A DNA stretch of 64,000 bases from Chaenocephalus aceratus. Its lineage: Eukaryota > Chordata > Actinopteri > Perciformes > Channichthyidae. Every line of letters begins with the position of its first letter. The first letter of the stretch is position 1. Position numbers and translations under genes: made by a program. The notes beneath the pieces were generated by a model. It did not search any database. It worked only from the letters and a program-made list of their open reading frames with translations, and was not told the origin of the DNA. This document shows, in pieces, positions 45,342 through 57,790 of the stretch. The stretch covers positions 1,516,604 to 1,580,603 of the forward strand of contig CM043791.1 of NCBI GenBank assembly GCA_023974075.1, written 5' to 3'.

Positions 45342-45349
45342 ACCGGAAG
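45342..45349 (-). promoter_or_regulatory. pyurf: ETS/GABP-like site in PYURF promoter
   Basis: CTTCCGGT on the minus strand, 35 nt upstream of the PYURF ATG. It is in a TATA-less region typical of housekeeping promoters and is preceded by a pyrimidine-rich CTTTGTGCTTC that could be the start site. Confidence 0.45.
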
Positions 45350-46192
45350 AAGCACAAAGGCTGTGTAACCTAAATATGCAATATCACCCAGCTGCAGCAG
45401 GAGCACGACACGCCCACCGACCCTACGGTGGCTGAGAAACGTTGCTTGATACCGTCATAGACATATAAAGAGTAGACGCCGCATTGGCTGCTGGGGCGCA
45501 AGAAATACGGCCGCCATCTTGGACCGGTCATCCTACCCATATTGTACAGACATTCTACCCAGAGACAGCAGAGGTTTCAAGATGCCAGAGCACTGTGCAG
45601 CATATTGCTGTGCAAAATCGGCGGACGATTGCGAACAGGGGTCGGGGGATTACTTTTCACAAGTAAGATTCAACATTATAATTGGTTGTATTTTGTAAAT
45701 AGAATATATTGTACTGTATTGATGTCCGCCAGCGAAATCGTAGCCAGCAAACATTATGTTCATGGCCAACTGAGACTTTATAAATCATATGCTGATGTAA
45801 CAAGTGAATTTCCCCGTTGTGGGATGAATAAAGTAAAATCTAATCTAATATATATAGAAAGAAGAAGGAAGAAAATAAGCTTGACCTCCTTCTTAAAATG
45901 TTTTTGTGTTGGACTCTCAAATCTCCCGTTTTTATTTTGAAGGTTTCCAAAGACAAAGAAGTGGGAAGTTGCTTTGAGGAGGGAAGGGTTCACTGCAAGC
46001 GAGTCATCCGTGATTGCAGTGAGCATTTTAAGCAGGACGAGTTTGACAGGACAGATTGTCCGACTCAGAGATGGTGTTATTCCCTCCATCTTCAGCTTCC
46101 CGGTTCACCTCCAAAGAGTAGGTGTATTATCATAAGGTTATTAGCATTCATAAATGTAATATTCTATTATCAATAACAGGGCAGGGTGAAAT

Positions 46193-46516
<324 letters not shown>

Positions 46517-46781
46517 CTGCTTTTCATTTTAGCCGGAAAAGGGGGACTACGTCTACTTCCAGAAAAGCTGAAGAGAGCCTGTCTGGGCCCCTCAGGACGA
46601 CCCAGAAGCTTCAACCTCACACTCACAACCTCAGCCTAATGATGTGAGTATTTCTATTTTCAACATCATATCATAATGGTCCTAGACAAAGTAAAATCTC
46701 TCTTGTTTGCTGCCACTCATATTAAACACACTCACAAATAAACCCATACACACACAATTGAAGACATGTTGAACATGCATT

Positions 46782-46846
46782 CCTGCACACACCACACACA
46801 CCACACACACACACACCACACACACCACACACACACACACACACGC
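46782..46846. repeat. (CA)n with ACCACACAC interruptions
   Basis: Short CA-rich tract in the same element. Confidence 0.9.
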
Positions 46847-48634
46847 ATGATGCTGGCAGTGGCTTTGACAGGTGATGACAAAAAGAAGAATGTGGGCCAT
46901 ACTCTAGTTGTGTCAAAGTGATGTGTGTGAAGTGAAACATCACTCAACCATGTTCATCCCTCGTTCTAGGATCATAGCGATGTCTCGCCTGCTTCGTCCT
47001 ACTGCTCTTAAGGCCAGGACTCAATGAAGCTTTAGCAAGAGTGGAGAGTCTCGAGCGAGAGAGGAAGAATGCCATGGCTAGAGAAAGAGGGCAGAGACCA
47101 CAGTGAGGAGTCTTTTGGGGGATTTGAGGGAAACGAACCTCATTAATGAAAGAACTCAAAGAGGCTTGATTTCTACTCGGGTAAGATGAAAGTAGCACTT
47201 TGAAATTCATTGTACATCTTACTCTTACACTCTTTATTAAACTCCTTTGTTATTATATGAAGGGGACTTATTAATTTTTTCTCATACAATTTCAGATCTT
47301 CAAATAGACTTGAAGGCAAAGCAGGGCATGAGTACTCAAAGGACCACAGAGAATGTGCCCTCACACTCCATCTACATGGTCCAAAGGCATACAAATACCT
47401 CAGAGAGACTAAAAAAAAAGGTAGTCTTAATGTTGTTCAATTTCATTTTTGGAAATTACGGTTTGCAAGTACGTTAAATAGCTACTTCTCAATTTTTTTA
47501 CAGGTGGCTGTGTTCGGTGGATGGCAAGCCTGGCCTGAACAAGATGATGCTGGATATGCTGGAGAGAAGATGCCAGGAAGACCAGGCTAAATATGGATGT
47601 GTTTCACTCATGTTGGATGACATGGCCATCAGAAAACATGTGCAATATAATCCACATAACCAGTCAATGTCTGGTTTTGTCGACATGGGTGATGAAACAA
47701 TGAAACTGATGTTGCTACTGAGGCTCTTGTGTTCATGGTGGTTGGCCTACAAGGACATTGGAAGGCTCCCATTGCATATTACCTGACGAAGTCTTTGTCA
47801 CCTGAAACACAAAGGTCCTAATCTAAATCTAAAATCTAATCTAATCTATCTAGGAAGAAGAAGGAAGAAAATAAGCTTGACCTCCTTCTTAAAATGTTTT
47901 TGTGTTGACTCTCAAATCTCCCGTTTTTATTTTTGATGTTTTCCAAAGACAAAGATATGAGAAAGAGGTTCTCAGTCATGCTTTGGAGGAGCCGCATGCA
48001 CGGGGCATTCGGGTGTCATGAGCAACTTTGTGTAAATATGGTTTGGGCGGGGTGGTGTCATGTTCTTATGTTTAACTTGAACATTTACATTTTTTATATA
48101 GATGTAGAAGTACATTTTCATTTTTTATGACATAGATATTCATTTTACTGATATATAACTTCTGTCTATGTATAATGTATTATTGTTTCTTCATTTTTCA
48201 ACTTATTAAAATAGCTGAGTATAGGCCTACACAATCTGCTTCTCTATCATATATAGACCATTAGTGTTTTTTATGTGTGTGTATATATTATATATCGTGT
48301 GTCTTTTGCAAAATACCTATCATACATAACATAGGCTATCAAATACCAGAATATTCTATTGCTGTTAAGCCTACTATGATATTAAAATACGCCGAATCAT
48401 GTGTCCGGTATCATGCCTACATATATGACGTTTGCAGAAAACCCCCCCCCCCCGTGAAATCAGTTTTGTATTCAGCGAGTTATGATTGATTAAATGCGCA
48501 GACACTTCATTGCGCCTGCCAGACAGAATACACTGAGTGGAGCGGGTGACCGGTCCAAGATGGCGGCCCCACGGCTCGTCAGCGCCAATAGGCAGTAGCG
48601 GTCGATGCGGCGTCTACTCTTTATATGTCTATGG

Positions 48635-49084
48635 CAGGGGTGTCAAACTCAAGGCCCGGGGGCCAAATCCGGCACTCAACTTCATTGTATGTGGCCCGCA
48701 AGAGCTTGCAAGTAATATAATGTGTTTATTACACGGGTTGAATGCCGCTTCACAGAAGCACATTGTACATAAACTACATGTCCCACAATACATCTCATTT
48801 TGTGAAATGCACACTGAACATTGCCCTAGACTTCTGTTTTCAGACGTAGTTAATTATGAAGTTCAATAATAGTTATTGTGCTTTTTATCTTAATTATTGT
48901 TTTATTATTTTACTCCTATTGTGTTATTTTATATTTGTTCCCTGCACTTTGGTCAACTGAGGTGGTTTTGAATGTGCTATTACATAAATAAAGATAAAGA
49001 TTGAGATTGAAAGTTACAACCGGCCCTTTGAGTGCAACCATAATGCTAATGTGGCCCGCGATGAAATTGAGTTTGACACCCCTG
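48635..49084. mobile_element. hAT MITE (CAGGGGTGTCAAACTC ends)
   Basis: Left CAGGGGTGTCAAACTCA and right GAGTTTGACACCCCTG are inverted. It sits immediately against the P-like terminus. The left flank GTCTATGG is not found directly after 49084 but does occur at 49760-49767, beyond an adjacent repeat that probably inserted into the hAT end. Confidence 0.85.
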
Positions 49085-51806
49085 GGGCCTGTACTACGAA
49101 GCTGGTTCAACCTAACCTGGATATGTTTGAGTTAGCCGGTTGGCCTAATCCAAAACATACGCGCTCTCGCTAAACTGTACTACGACGCAGGTTATCAAGT
49201 GGATCGCTCAAGCCAGCCGTTTCCTATCTAGTTAGGTGCGCGTTCACATGAAAGGGGTGTCATACTTCCTGAATGAAAAGTGAACTTTAATACTAGTCAA
49301 ATATGAAGAAGTTAAACTTTAAACATCCATGACTTAAACACTTGATCCAGGATCAAAGCCACAGAGCCAAAGTATGACGCTGCGCTGTCAGTACGCTTCT
49401 CCATGTTTGTGATTGGTCGAATGCTCCAAATACCACCCCTTTCATGTGAACGCGCACCTAACTAGATAGGACACGGCTGGCTTGAGCGATCCACTTGATA
49501 ACCCGTGTCGTAGGACCGTTTAGCGAGAGCGCGAGGCGTATGTTTTGGATTAGGCCAACCGGCTAACTCAAACATATCCAGGTTAGGTTGAACCAGCTTC
49601 GTAGTATAGGCCCCTGGTGCCGACCAGGTTAGCCGCTAAGCATTACCATGGAGATCTAGCCTGCTAAAAAGAGAACCAGCTTCGTAGGGCCGGAAAGCCG
49701 GAGTTTTCCCTGAATTTAGCCGGCTAAGCGAAAATCCTGCTTCGTAGTATACCCCCCTGGTCTATGGTATACCCCCCTGGTCCGGAGCAGGTTAAGTTCC
49801 AGGATAAGATATCAACTCAGTGAAAGCACTGCCTGCTGACCAATCAGAATGTATCACATATCTCCTGATCTGAGTCAGCTGAGCCGTATCTGGCCGTGCA
49901 ACACTCACAGTGTCACATACTGTATGCAGAAGTATTATTTTAAGCAACACATTAAGTTGAGGAAACACTCGAGTCAAATGTAATTAAAGTCAGATCGTGT
50001 CTTAGACGGGGCAGTGATATCATAAACCTGTTAATGTACGCATTCAAACACTTGTTCTGTTACCAGCTGTATTCACCCTGCAGGTGCAGCTATGGGGCTT
50101 TGATCCTGGATAAAGTGTTTAAGTCATGGATGTTTAAAGTTTAACTTCTTCATATGTCTAATATTATAGTTGACTTTTTATTCAGGAAGTATGACGCTGC
50201 GCTGTCAGTACGCTTCTCCATGTTTGTGAATGGTCAAATGTTGCTAATCCCACCCCGTTCATGTGAACGCACACTCAGCTGGACAGAAAACCCTGGCTTG
50301 AGTTACCGAGTTGATAACCAGCGTCATAGGACCGCTTAGCGAGATAGCGTTTGTTTTGGGTTAGTTAAGCCAGATAACTCAAACATATCCAGGGACTGTT
50401 GAACTGGATTCGTAGTACAGGCCTCTGATGTTACACCAGAGAAACGTAATGACGAACAAACTCCCCTCAGCTGTGTTCACAGAGTAAATGCTGAGACAGA
50501 GAGAGAAGTATACTTTGTGGTTATCAAACAAAACATGTTTGATAACCACACACGCTCGTTGATCACTCACCTGCTGGTTAAGAGAGGTGATGATGTGAGG
50601 AGGCATCTGCGATGATGGTTTAATACAGTAATCAACAACTCTGCAACTAAGAGAGTTTCTTGGACATACTATCACAAATGTGCCAAAATATATATTTATA
50701 TTTGAGGATGCGTCTTTATTGCGTTTTTATTCAGTGAGTGGATGCTAGCGAGCTAACTGACTTAGAGGCCTGGGGGGTATACTACGAAGCAGGATTTTCG
50801 CTTAGCCGGCTAAATTCAGAGAAAACTCCGGCTTTCCGGTCCTACGAAGCTGGTTCTCTTTTTAGCAGGCTCGATCTCCATGGTAACTGATGCTGAGCGG
50901 CTAACCTGGTCGGGACCAGGTTAGGTTGCAGGCTAAGAGCTCAACTCAGTGAAAGCACTGCCTGCTGACCAATCAGAGCTCAGTGTGCGGAGTTTAAAGC
51001 GATCAAGTCATATCACAGGAGAAAGGAAATACAGAAAAGCTGCCGTTGCAGGAAAGACGGCCGGCAAAAATCACTGACTTTGTGAACGTGAACATTAATA
51101 GAATATCACCTCCATCTTCAGAGCAATCTGACTATTATAACATTAGCGTTAAGAAAGCTTAATTAAATATCTGCCACAACATAATTAACCGGATCAGAGT
51201 ACATTAAGTACAGTCCGCGGCATATCACTTCATAATGTATCATATATCTCCTTATCTGAGTCAGCTGAGCCGTATCTGGCCGTGCAACACTCACAGCGTC
51301 ACAGACTGTATGCAGAAGTATTATTTTAAGCAACACATAAGTTGAGGAAACACTCGAGACAAATGTAATGAAAGTCAGATTGTGTCTTAGACGGGGCAGT
51401 GATATCATGAACCTGTTAATGTACGCATTCAAACACTTGTTCTGTTACCAGCTGTATTCACCTTGCAGGTGCAGCTCTGTGGCTTTGATCCTGATCAAGT
51501 GTTAAAGTCCTGGATGTTTAAAGTTGAACTTCTTCATATGTCTAATATTATAGTTGACTTTTCATTCAGGAAGTATGACGCTGCGCTGTCAGTATGCTTC
51601 TCCATGTTTGTGATTGGTCGAATGCTCCAGATACCACCCCTCTCATGTGAACGTGCACCTAACTAGATAGGACACGGCTGGCTTGAGCGATCCACTTGAT
51701 AACCCGCGCCGTAGCGAGAGCGCGTATGTTTTGGATTAGGCCAACCGGCTAACTCAAACATATCCAGGTTAGGTTGAACCAGCTTCGTCGTACACACCCC
51801 TGTACT
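49085..51806. repeat. Cluster of Harbinger-like palindromic repeats
   Basis: Repeated blocks in both orientations: CTACGAAGCTGGTTCAACCTA, GGTTAGGTTGAACCAGCTTCG, TAGCCGGTTGGCCTAATCC and CTGCGCTGTCAGTACGCTTC. One complete palindromic unit is 49085-49613; further partial units cover 49614-50430 and 50766-51806. All are the same family as 55695-56610. 50430-50765 between them is non-repeat sequence. No transposase frame is seen, and the Harbinger label is inferred. Confidence 0.65.
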
Positions 51807-53995
51807 ACGAATCCAGTTCAACAATGCATGTTTAAATATACCCCATGATGCAAGAGATCTAATAGCAGCAGGTAAAGTATTCCAGTCAGTTGGGGCTTTA
51901 AACATGAACGCTCTTCTGCCAATCCATTTTTTTGCAGAGGGGACAGAGAAATACATCTGAACAGAATGTCTAACTTGATGATTTGGTGAGTAGGGTACAA
52001 CATATTGCTTTAAATAAGGGGGATAGTTAAGATGAATGCAACGATCTCCTCATTGCTGCTGACTCTGGCCGCCTCAGCATATCATCCTCCTGGACCTCTC
52101 TGCAGCATTTGACACCATCTCTCACAACATCCTCCTCACCCGCCTCTCAGACCTCCTAGGTGTCACTGGCACAGCGCTGTCCTGGTTGACATCCTACCTC
52201 CACAACAGGAAACAGTTTGTCTCCATCAGTGGCTCAAACTCACCCCGGCCCCAGTCCACCACGGTGTACCCCAGGGCTCTGTGCTTGGCCCCCTCCTGTT
52301 CACCATTTACATGCTCCCCCTCGGCCAGATCATCCGACATCATGGACTCAATTTCCAGTGCTACGCTGATGATACCCAATTGTATCTCAGCACCACTCCA
52401 TCCTCCCAGCTCCCCCCTCAGTCTCTCATCAACTGCCTGCATGACATCAAAACATGATGTCTTCCAACTATCTTAAGCTGAACAGCAATAAAACAGAGCT
52501 CATGGTTGTGGCACCCAAGGCCCTGCTCAAGAAGGTTGGTGACTTCGTCCTTGAGGTCGACGGCTGCTCCATCTCCTCATCTCCTGAAGCCCGCAACCTG
52601 GGTGTCATCCTTGACTCCACCCTTTCCTTCCATTCCCACGTCAAGTCTGTGACCAAATCGGCCTTTTAACACCTGAGGAACATTGCCAGACTCCGACCGT
52701 CACTCTCGGAGTCGTTGCCGAAACCCGTGCATGCGTTTGTCACCACCCGCTTGGACTACTGCAATGGTGTCCTGTTCGGGGTTCCCAACAAAACCCCGGA
52801 CAGGCTCCAGTATGTCCAAAACTGTGCTACTAGGGTCCTCACGCACACAAAGCCGTGGCAGCACATCACTCCCACCCTCATCCACCTCCACTGGTTGCCA
52901 GTCAAGTCCCGCAACACCTACAAAGTCCTCCTCCTGACCTACAAGTCCCTCCATGCCCTTGCCCCCCAGTACCTATCGGACATCCTCCACCCACATGCCC
53001 CACCCCGGAACCTGCGGTCTTCAGACTCTGGCCTGCTCACCACCCCCCGCACCAAACTGCGAACCTTCGGGGACAGAGTCTTCAGTGTGGCAGCCCCCAC
53101 CCTCTGGGACGCTCTCCCTGTGGAGATTCGCAACATCCCCACACTTGACACCTTCAAAAGGGCCCTCAAGTCCCATCTGTTGCCAAGGCTTTCGGCCCCT
53201 AAATCGATCTGTTGTTTTGTCTGTCTGACTTTTGTTTTGTTTTGTTTGTTTTTGCCCTATTACTTGTAAAGCGACCTTGGGTCCCTTGAAAGGCGCTATA
53301 TAAATCAAAGCTATTATTATTATTATTATTTAAATATTAGCTGAAGCCAATGCATGTGTCTTCTTACATTTAAAGAAGACCATTTAAGTTGGTTATACAT
53401 TGTGCAGTGATGTGTACGAAAAGGACAACCAAGAACAAATCTGCATAGTCTGTTGTTGGCTATGTTGAGTGGAGGAGCAAGATCTGATGTATGTGCATTT
53501 TGGTAGACAACATCACAATAGTCCATAATCGGAAGAATAAGTTGAGAAGCAATTCTCTTTCGGACACTGAGCGTAAAACAATTGCGAGAGTGGTGTAAGA
53601 CACCGATTCCGTAATTGACTTTTTGTATTACATGCTTTATATGTAGTTTAAATGAAAGTTCAGAGTCTAGCCATACACCAAGATATTTAAAGCTATCAAC
53701 TTTATGCAGAGAAGTGCCTTTCATGTTATTACTACATTAGGTTTGGATTTGAGCTTCTGCCTGGTACCAAAGACCATGGTATAAGATTTTGTTTTGTTAA
53801 GCAGTAGTTTATTGTGTCATAGCCAGTCCTGTAAGATATTAAAATCCGATTGAAGAGAGATCTGAATTTGTGAAAAATCTGATTTGGATGTATATATGAC
53901 AGTGTCATCAGCATAAAGGTGAGTACAACAATTAATGAGACAAGAAGATAAATCATTTATGTAAATAGAGAACAGAAGTGACATACCCCACCATT
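51807..53995 (-). mobile_element. Non-LTR LINE fragment (antisense), interrupted
   Basis: The minus strand from 53995 encodes the C-terminal half of a reverse transcriptase: DSFKYLGVWLDSELSFKLHI, PIMDYCDVVYQNA and SLNVRRHMHWLQLIFK at 53330. Reading resumes at 52040 with CIHLNYPPYLKQYVVPYSP and RRAFMFKAPTDWNTLPAAIR. It is split by an L2 insertion. Clade uncertain (CR1/L2/Rex1 group). Confidence 0.75.
52041..53331 (+). mobile_element. L2-type LINE, 5'-truncated, nested
   Basis: Encodes, over shifting frames, RT motif A ([17 protein letters not shown] near 52090), [16 protein letters not shown] near 52264 and YADDTQLY near 52362. These are followed by NSNKTELMVVAP, LDYCNGVLFGVPNK and a long C-terminal frame (52715-53269) with APTLWDALPVEIR. 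The 3' end is GGCGCTATATAAATC followed by (ATT)n, the usual L2 tail. It interrupts the opposite-strand LINE within codons that otherwise join. Confidence 0.9.
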
Positions 53996-55072
53996 AACTC
54001 TTTTTAGGGTGCAGCTATATGTTTTATTTATTTCAAAGTGGGCCCATTTTAATTGTATTTATTCTCTTCAAATGTGCAGAGGACTCCCCAAGTGCTGTGT
54101 TTAATTTATTTTAAAGTAGGCCTGTGTATATATTTTGTAATTCTCCTTATAAGAGTTATTTGTTTGTTTATTATTAGAGGTAAACAGTTTTATATAATGT
54201 AATAAATAAAAATTCAAAAAAACTGTAGTTTTTGTCTATGATATTGTTGACAGTTCTGCTGTGTAAGTGGCCGTGTCAGACCTGACCTTTGCCTCACCTA
54301 CCTTTATTTAGCTTACCATTGATAAAAAGATGCTAAATTGGCTGTGAATGGAAAGGATCTATGTTTCCTTCTTTGATGTTTCAGCCATATGAAACCAGGC
54401 ATGTGAAACTAGATAGAATATTCTGAACTTTTGACCTATACACACACACATTCTAGATGGTGCGTAAAAGTTCCAAATACCATTCAGAGAAGGCGCTTGT
54501 GGTTTTTGACACCTTGAGAGCGCTTACAGCAGGTATGAAGACAATGAAGCACAGGATGCAGGCGACCGACGCACAGATTTAAATCAACTTCCTGGGCCAG
54601 CGAATCGTAGAGACAAACTGCCCTTATTGTCTCTGTTAATAAATGAAGTCTCTGTTAATGAATTAAAGTTTAAAGTTTGCATATTTGAAATTGAAATGTT
54701 TTAAAGAAAATCATTTGATTCTAAAGTCATGACATGTGTTCTGCTTTCATGAAAAATGTTCATATTCCCTCTCTTTAAAATTACATGTCATTACTATAAG
54801 TTTGTATTTGTTTGATTTTTAAACCTTACATTTTTGAATGTTCAATGATTAAAAGTTGAACAGTTGTGACCTCCTTCTGACTCAAAGAGAGAAAGGGGGA
54901 TGACCTGATGAAGAGAGGGAGGAGGAAGAAGACTATAAAGAAGAAGAGATGGAGAAGAAGAAACGGGAGGTCTTGAGAGGTCGGAGAGCTTGGAGGCTTC
55001 TTGGAGGAAGTTTTCTGAGGCCCAAGCCCTGGGCCCTGGACTTGGGCTCTTTTATGGCGCGTTTCCACTGCA
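53996..55072. other. Intergenic sequence, nothing recognised
   Basis: AT-rich, with a purine-rich AGAAGAAG tract at 54905-54970. No gene or clear repeat. Confidence 0.45.
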
Positions 55073-55118
55073 GGCCTCGCTCGGCCTCGCTCGGCCTCGC
55101 TCGGCCTCGCTCGGCCTC
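55073..55118. repeat. 10-bp tandem repeat GGCCTCGCTC x 4.6
   Basis: Perfect decamer repeat at the left part of a GC-rich, MITE-like stretch. Confidence 0.95.
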
Positions 55119-55439
55119 AATCGGTTTGGTTAGGCCTTATTAGGCTCAGCTCACTTTAATGCTGCGCTTCCATTACAGTTTAGGAACTGGGATAGTTACT
55201 ATAGTAACGCAGTGTAGGCGGAGCCGTGACGTCATCTTCAATGAGCGCCCCAGAAAAACAACACAGCCGTTAGCTCTTAGCACTCAGAGCTCACAGCTCC
55301 TCATATCTGTTCAGAAACTAGACAAAAGTTAAACAAGTACAAACCACAGACTGCCTGTGTCATGGCGAATACAGTCGCTGGTTTATTTGTGTCTGTATAG
55401 GCCGTTGTTGTGAGTGTGGACGGTCGGAGCATATATAAC

Positions 55440-55690
55440 TAGGGCTGTCAGTCGATTAAAATATTTAATCGCGATTAATCGCATGATTGTCCATAGTTAA
55501 TCGCGATTAATCGCACATTTTTTATCTATTCTAAATGTACCTTAGATGGATATTTTTCAAGTTTTTAATACTCTTATCAATATATGAGTGGACAAATATG
55601 CTTTATGCTAATGTTTATTATCATTTGAACAATCACAAATATTCTCATGAATATTAAACACAACAACCTCAAATTTACAAATATTCGCCT
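55440..55690. mobile_element. hAT-like end (AGGGCTGTCAGTCGATTAAA)
   Basis: AGGGCTGTCAGTCGATTAAA followed by repeated AATCGCGATTAATCGCA, a widespread teleost hAT terminus. Right end not found; cut by the next repeat. Confidence 0.65.
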
Positions 55691-55694
55691 CAAT

Positions 55695-56610
55695 TCAACC
55701 TGTACTATGAAGCTGGTTCAACCTAACCTGGATATGTTTGAGTTAGCCGGTTGGCCTAATCCAAAACATACGCGCTCTCGCTAAGCGGTCCTACGACGCT
55801 GGTTATCAAGTGGATCGCTGAAGCCAGCCGTGTCCTATCTAGTTAGGTGCGCATTCACATGAAAGGGGTGGTATCTGGAGCATTCGACCAATCACAGACA
55901 TGGAGAAGCGCACTGACAGCGCAGCGTCATACTTCCTGAATGAAAAGTCAACTATAATATTAGACATATGAAGAAGTTAAACTTTAAACATCCATGACTT
56001 AAACACTTGATCCAGGATCAAAGCCTCAGAGCTGCACCTGCAAGGTGAATACAGCTGGGAACAGAACGAGTGTTTGAATGCGTACATTAACAGGTTTATG
56101 ATATCACTGCCCGTCTAAGACACGAGTGGATCTGACTTTAATTACATTTGTCTCGAGTGTTTCGTCAACTTAATGTGTTGCTTAAAATAATACTTCTGCA
56201 TCCAGTCTGTGACACTGTGAGTGTTGCACGGCCAGATACGGCTCAGCTGACTCAGATCAGGAGATATATGATACATTATGAAGTGATATGCCGCGGACTG
56301 TACTTAATGTTACTCTGATCCGGTTACTTATGTTGTGGCAGATATTTAAGTAAGCTTTCTTAACGCTAATGTTATAATAGTCAGACTGCTCTGAAGATGG
56401 AGGTGATATTCTATTAATGTTCACGTTCACACAGTCGGTGATTTTTGCCGGCCGTCTTTCCTGCAACGGCAGCTTTTCTGTATTTCCTTTCTCCTGTAAT
56501 ATGACTTGATCGCTTTAAACTCCGCACACTGAGCTCTGATTGGTCAGCAGGCGGTGCTTTCACTGAGTTGAGCTCTTAGCCTGCAACCTAACCTGGTCCC
56601 GAAGAAAAAA
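55695..56610. repeat. Harbinger-like repeat, further copy
   Basis: Starts TGTACTATGAAGCTGGTTCAAC and ends CTGCAACCTAACCTGGTCC. It contains the same blocks as the 49085-51806 cluster, for example the CTTGATCCAGGATCAAAGCC and CTGACTCAGATCAGGAGATAT regions. Confidence 0.7.
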
Positions 56611-56649
56611 AAAAAAAAGTTGTACAGCGAAGTGATGTACATGCAGGGT

Positions 56650-57790
56650 TGGGTTGTAACGGAATACATGTAACGGCGTTACGTAATCAGAATACAAAAA
56701 TCAAGTAACTGTATTCAGCTCGCGTTACATTTGAAAAACGAGTAATCTGATTACAGTTACTTTCGTAAACCTGAAGTGAATACATTTTGGATTACTTATT
56801 GGAATTATTGGTGGAAAGATTCCCTCTCAACATGTAATATTCATTACTAAAGGTACAGCCGAATCATCACAGCGCACAAAACCTATTACCACCGCAGATG
56901 GACCAAAAAAGCGTTTGAAAAAAAAATCGCGGGTCCGCTCGCTCAGTGAAACAATAACAACGAAACATGGAGGAACAAAAGTCTGGATTTAAATCGCGTG
57001 TGTGTGCATCACATCTGAAATATTAAGGCTCTCTGTTCTATGCTGCTTTCCATCTTGTCTGACTCGCTGTCTGTCCATCTGTCAGTCCGTCTATCTCACT
57101 ATCTCTCATTTCGGCCAAAAAAGGCGTCAAAGATTTGCAATGGGAGATAGACTGTATTATTAAGGAGACATTCTGCTCACTTCCAGGTCATATTTGTTTT
57201 GAGGTTTTCCACCAGAACATGTTTGTTTGAATGTTCCGAAATCCTTTCTCTCATACTTTCTTTAAGAGTTAAATCAGTTGTCGAAATAACATGACTATGT
57301 TTCTCAGTACATATACACTGTGATGCCAAAGCAACATACAGCAAATGGTAAAAGTAGAAAAACTACAGTGTAAAACATACTCTGTTACAAGTAAAAGTCC
57401 TGCATTTCAAATCTTATCTAAGTAAAAGTAAAACACTATTAGCATTAAAATATACTTAAAGTACCAAAAGTAAAAGTACTTGTTGTGTGTAATGTCCATT
57501 TAGAATCAGATATATGAAATAAGTGTGTGATTATGAAATGTGTTCATCACAGCTCAACAAGGTGGAAGCATTTTTAATGACTTAATATACTGCTGCTAGG
57601 TATCCTAACCTATCATTATATATCACAGTTTATTTATTACTTTACTTTATTTTGTTTTGACCAATAAGCTGATAAGCTTAGTTACTAATTTTAAAAAGTA
57701 CAATATTGGCTTTCAAATTGTAGTGCAAAGTACAAGTACCCCCAAATCGTACACAGGTAAAATACTTGTACTTCACTACAACACATCAAT
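56650..57790. repeat. hAT-like fragments
   Basis: 56650-56770 is GGGTTGTAACGGAATACATG and neighbouring GTAATCTGATTACAGTTAC. 57340-57790 is rich in AGTAAAAGTACTTG and TACTTGTACTTCAC words related to the AAGTACT family. The interior 56771-57339 has no gene. Confidence 0.5.

Noticed and set aside
52009..53336. TTTAAATA on both sides of the L2 insertion as a target duplication
   Set aside because: The interrupted LINE's codons continue to 52040, so the left word lies inside that LINE and the match is coincidental.
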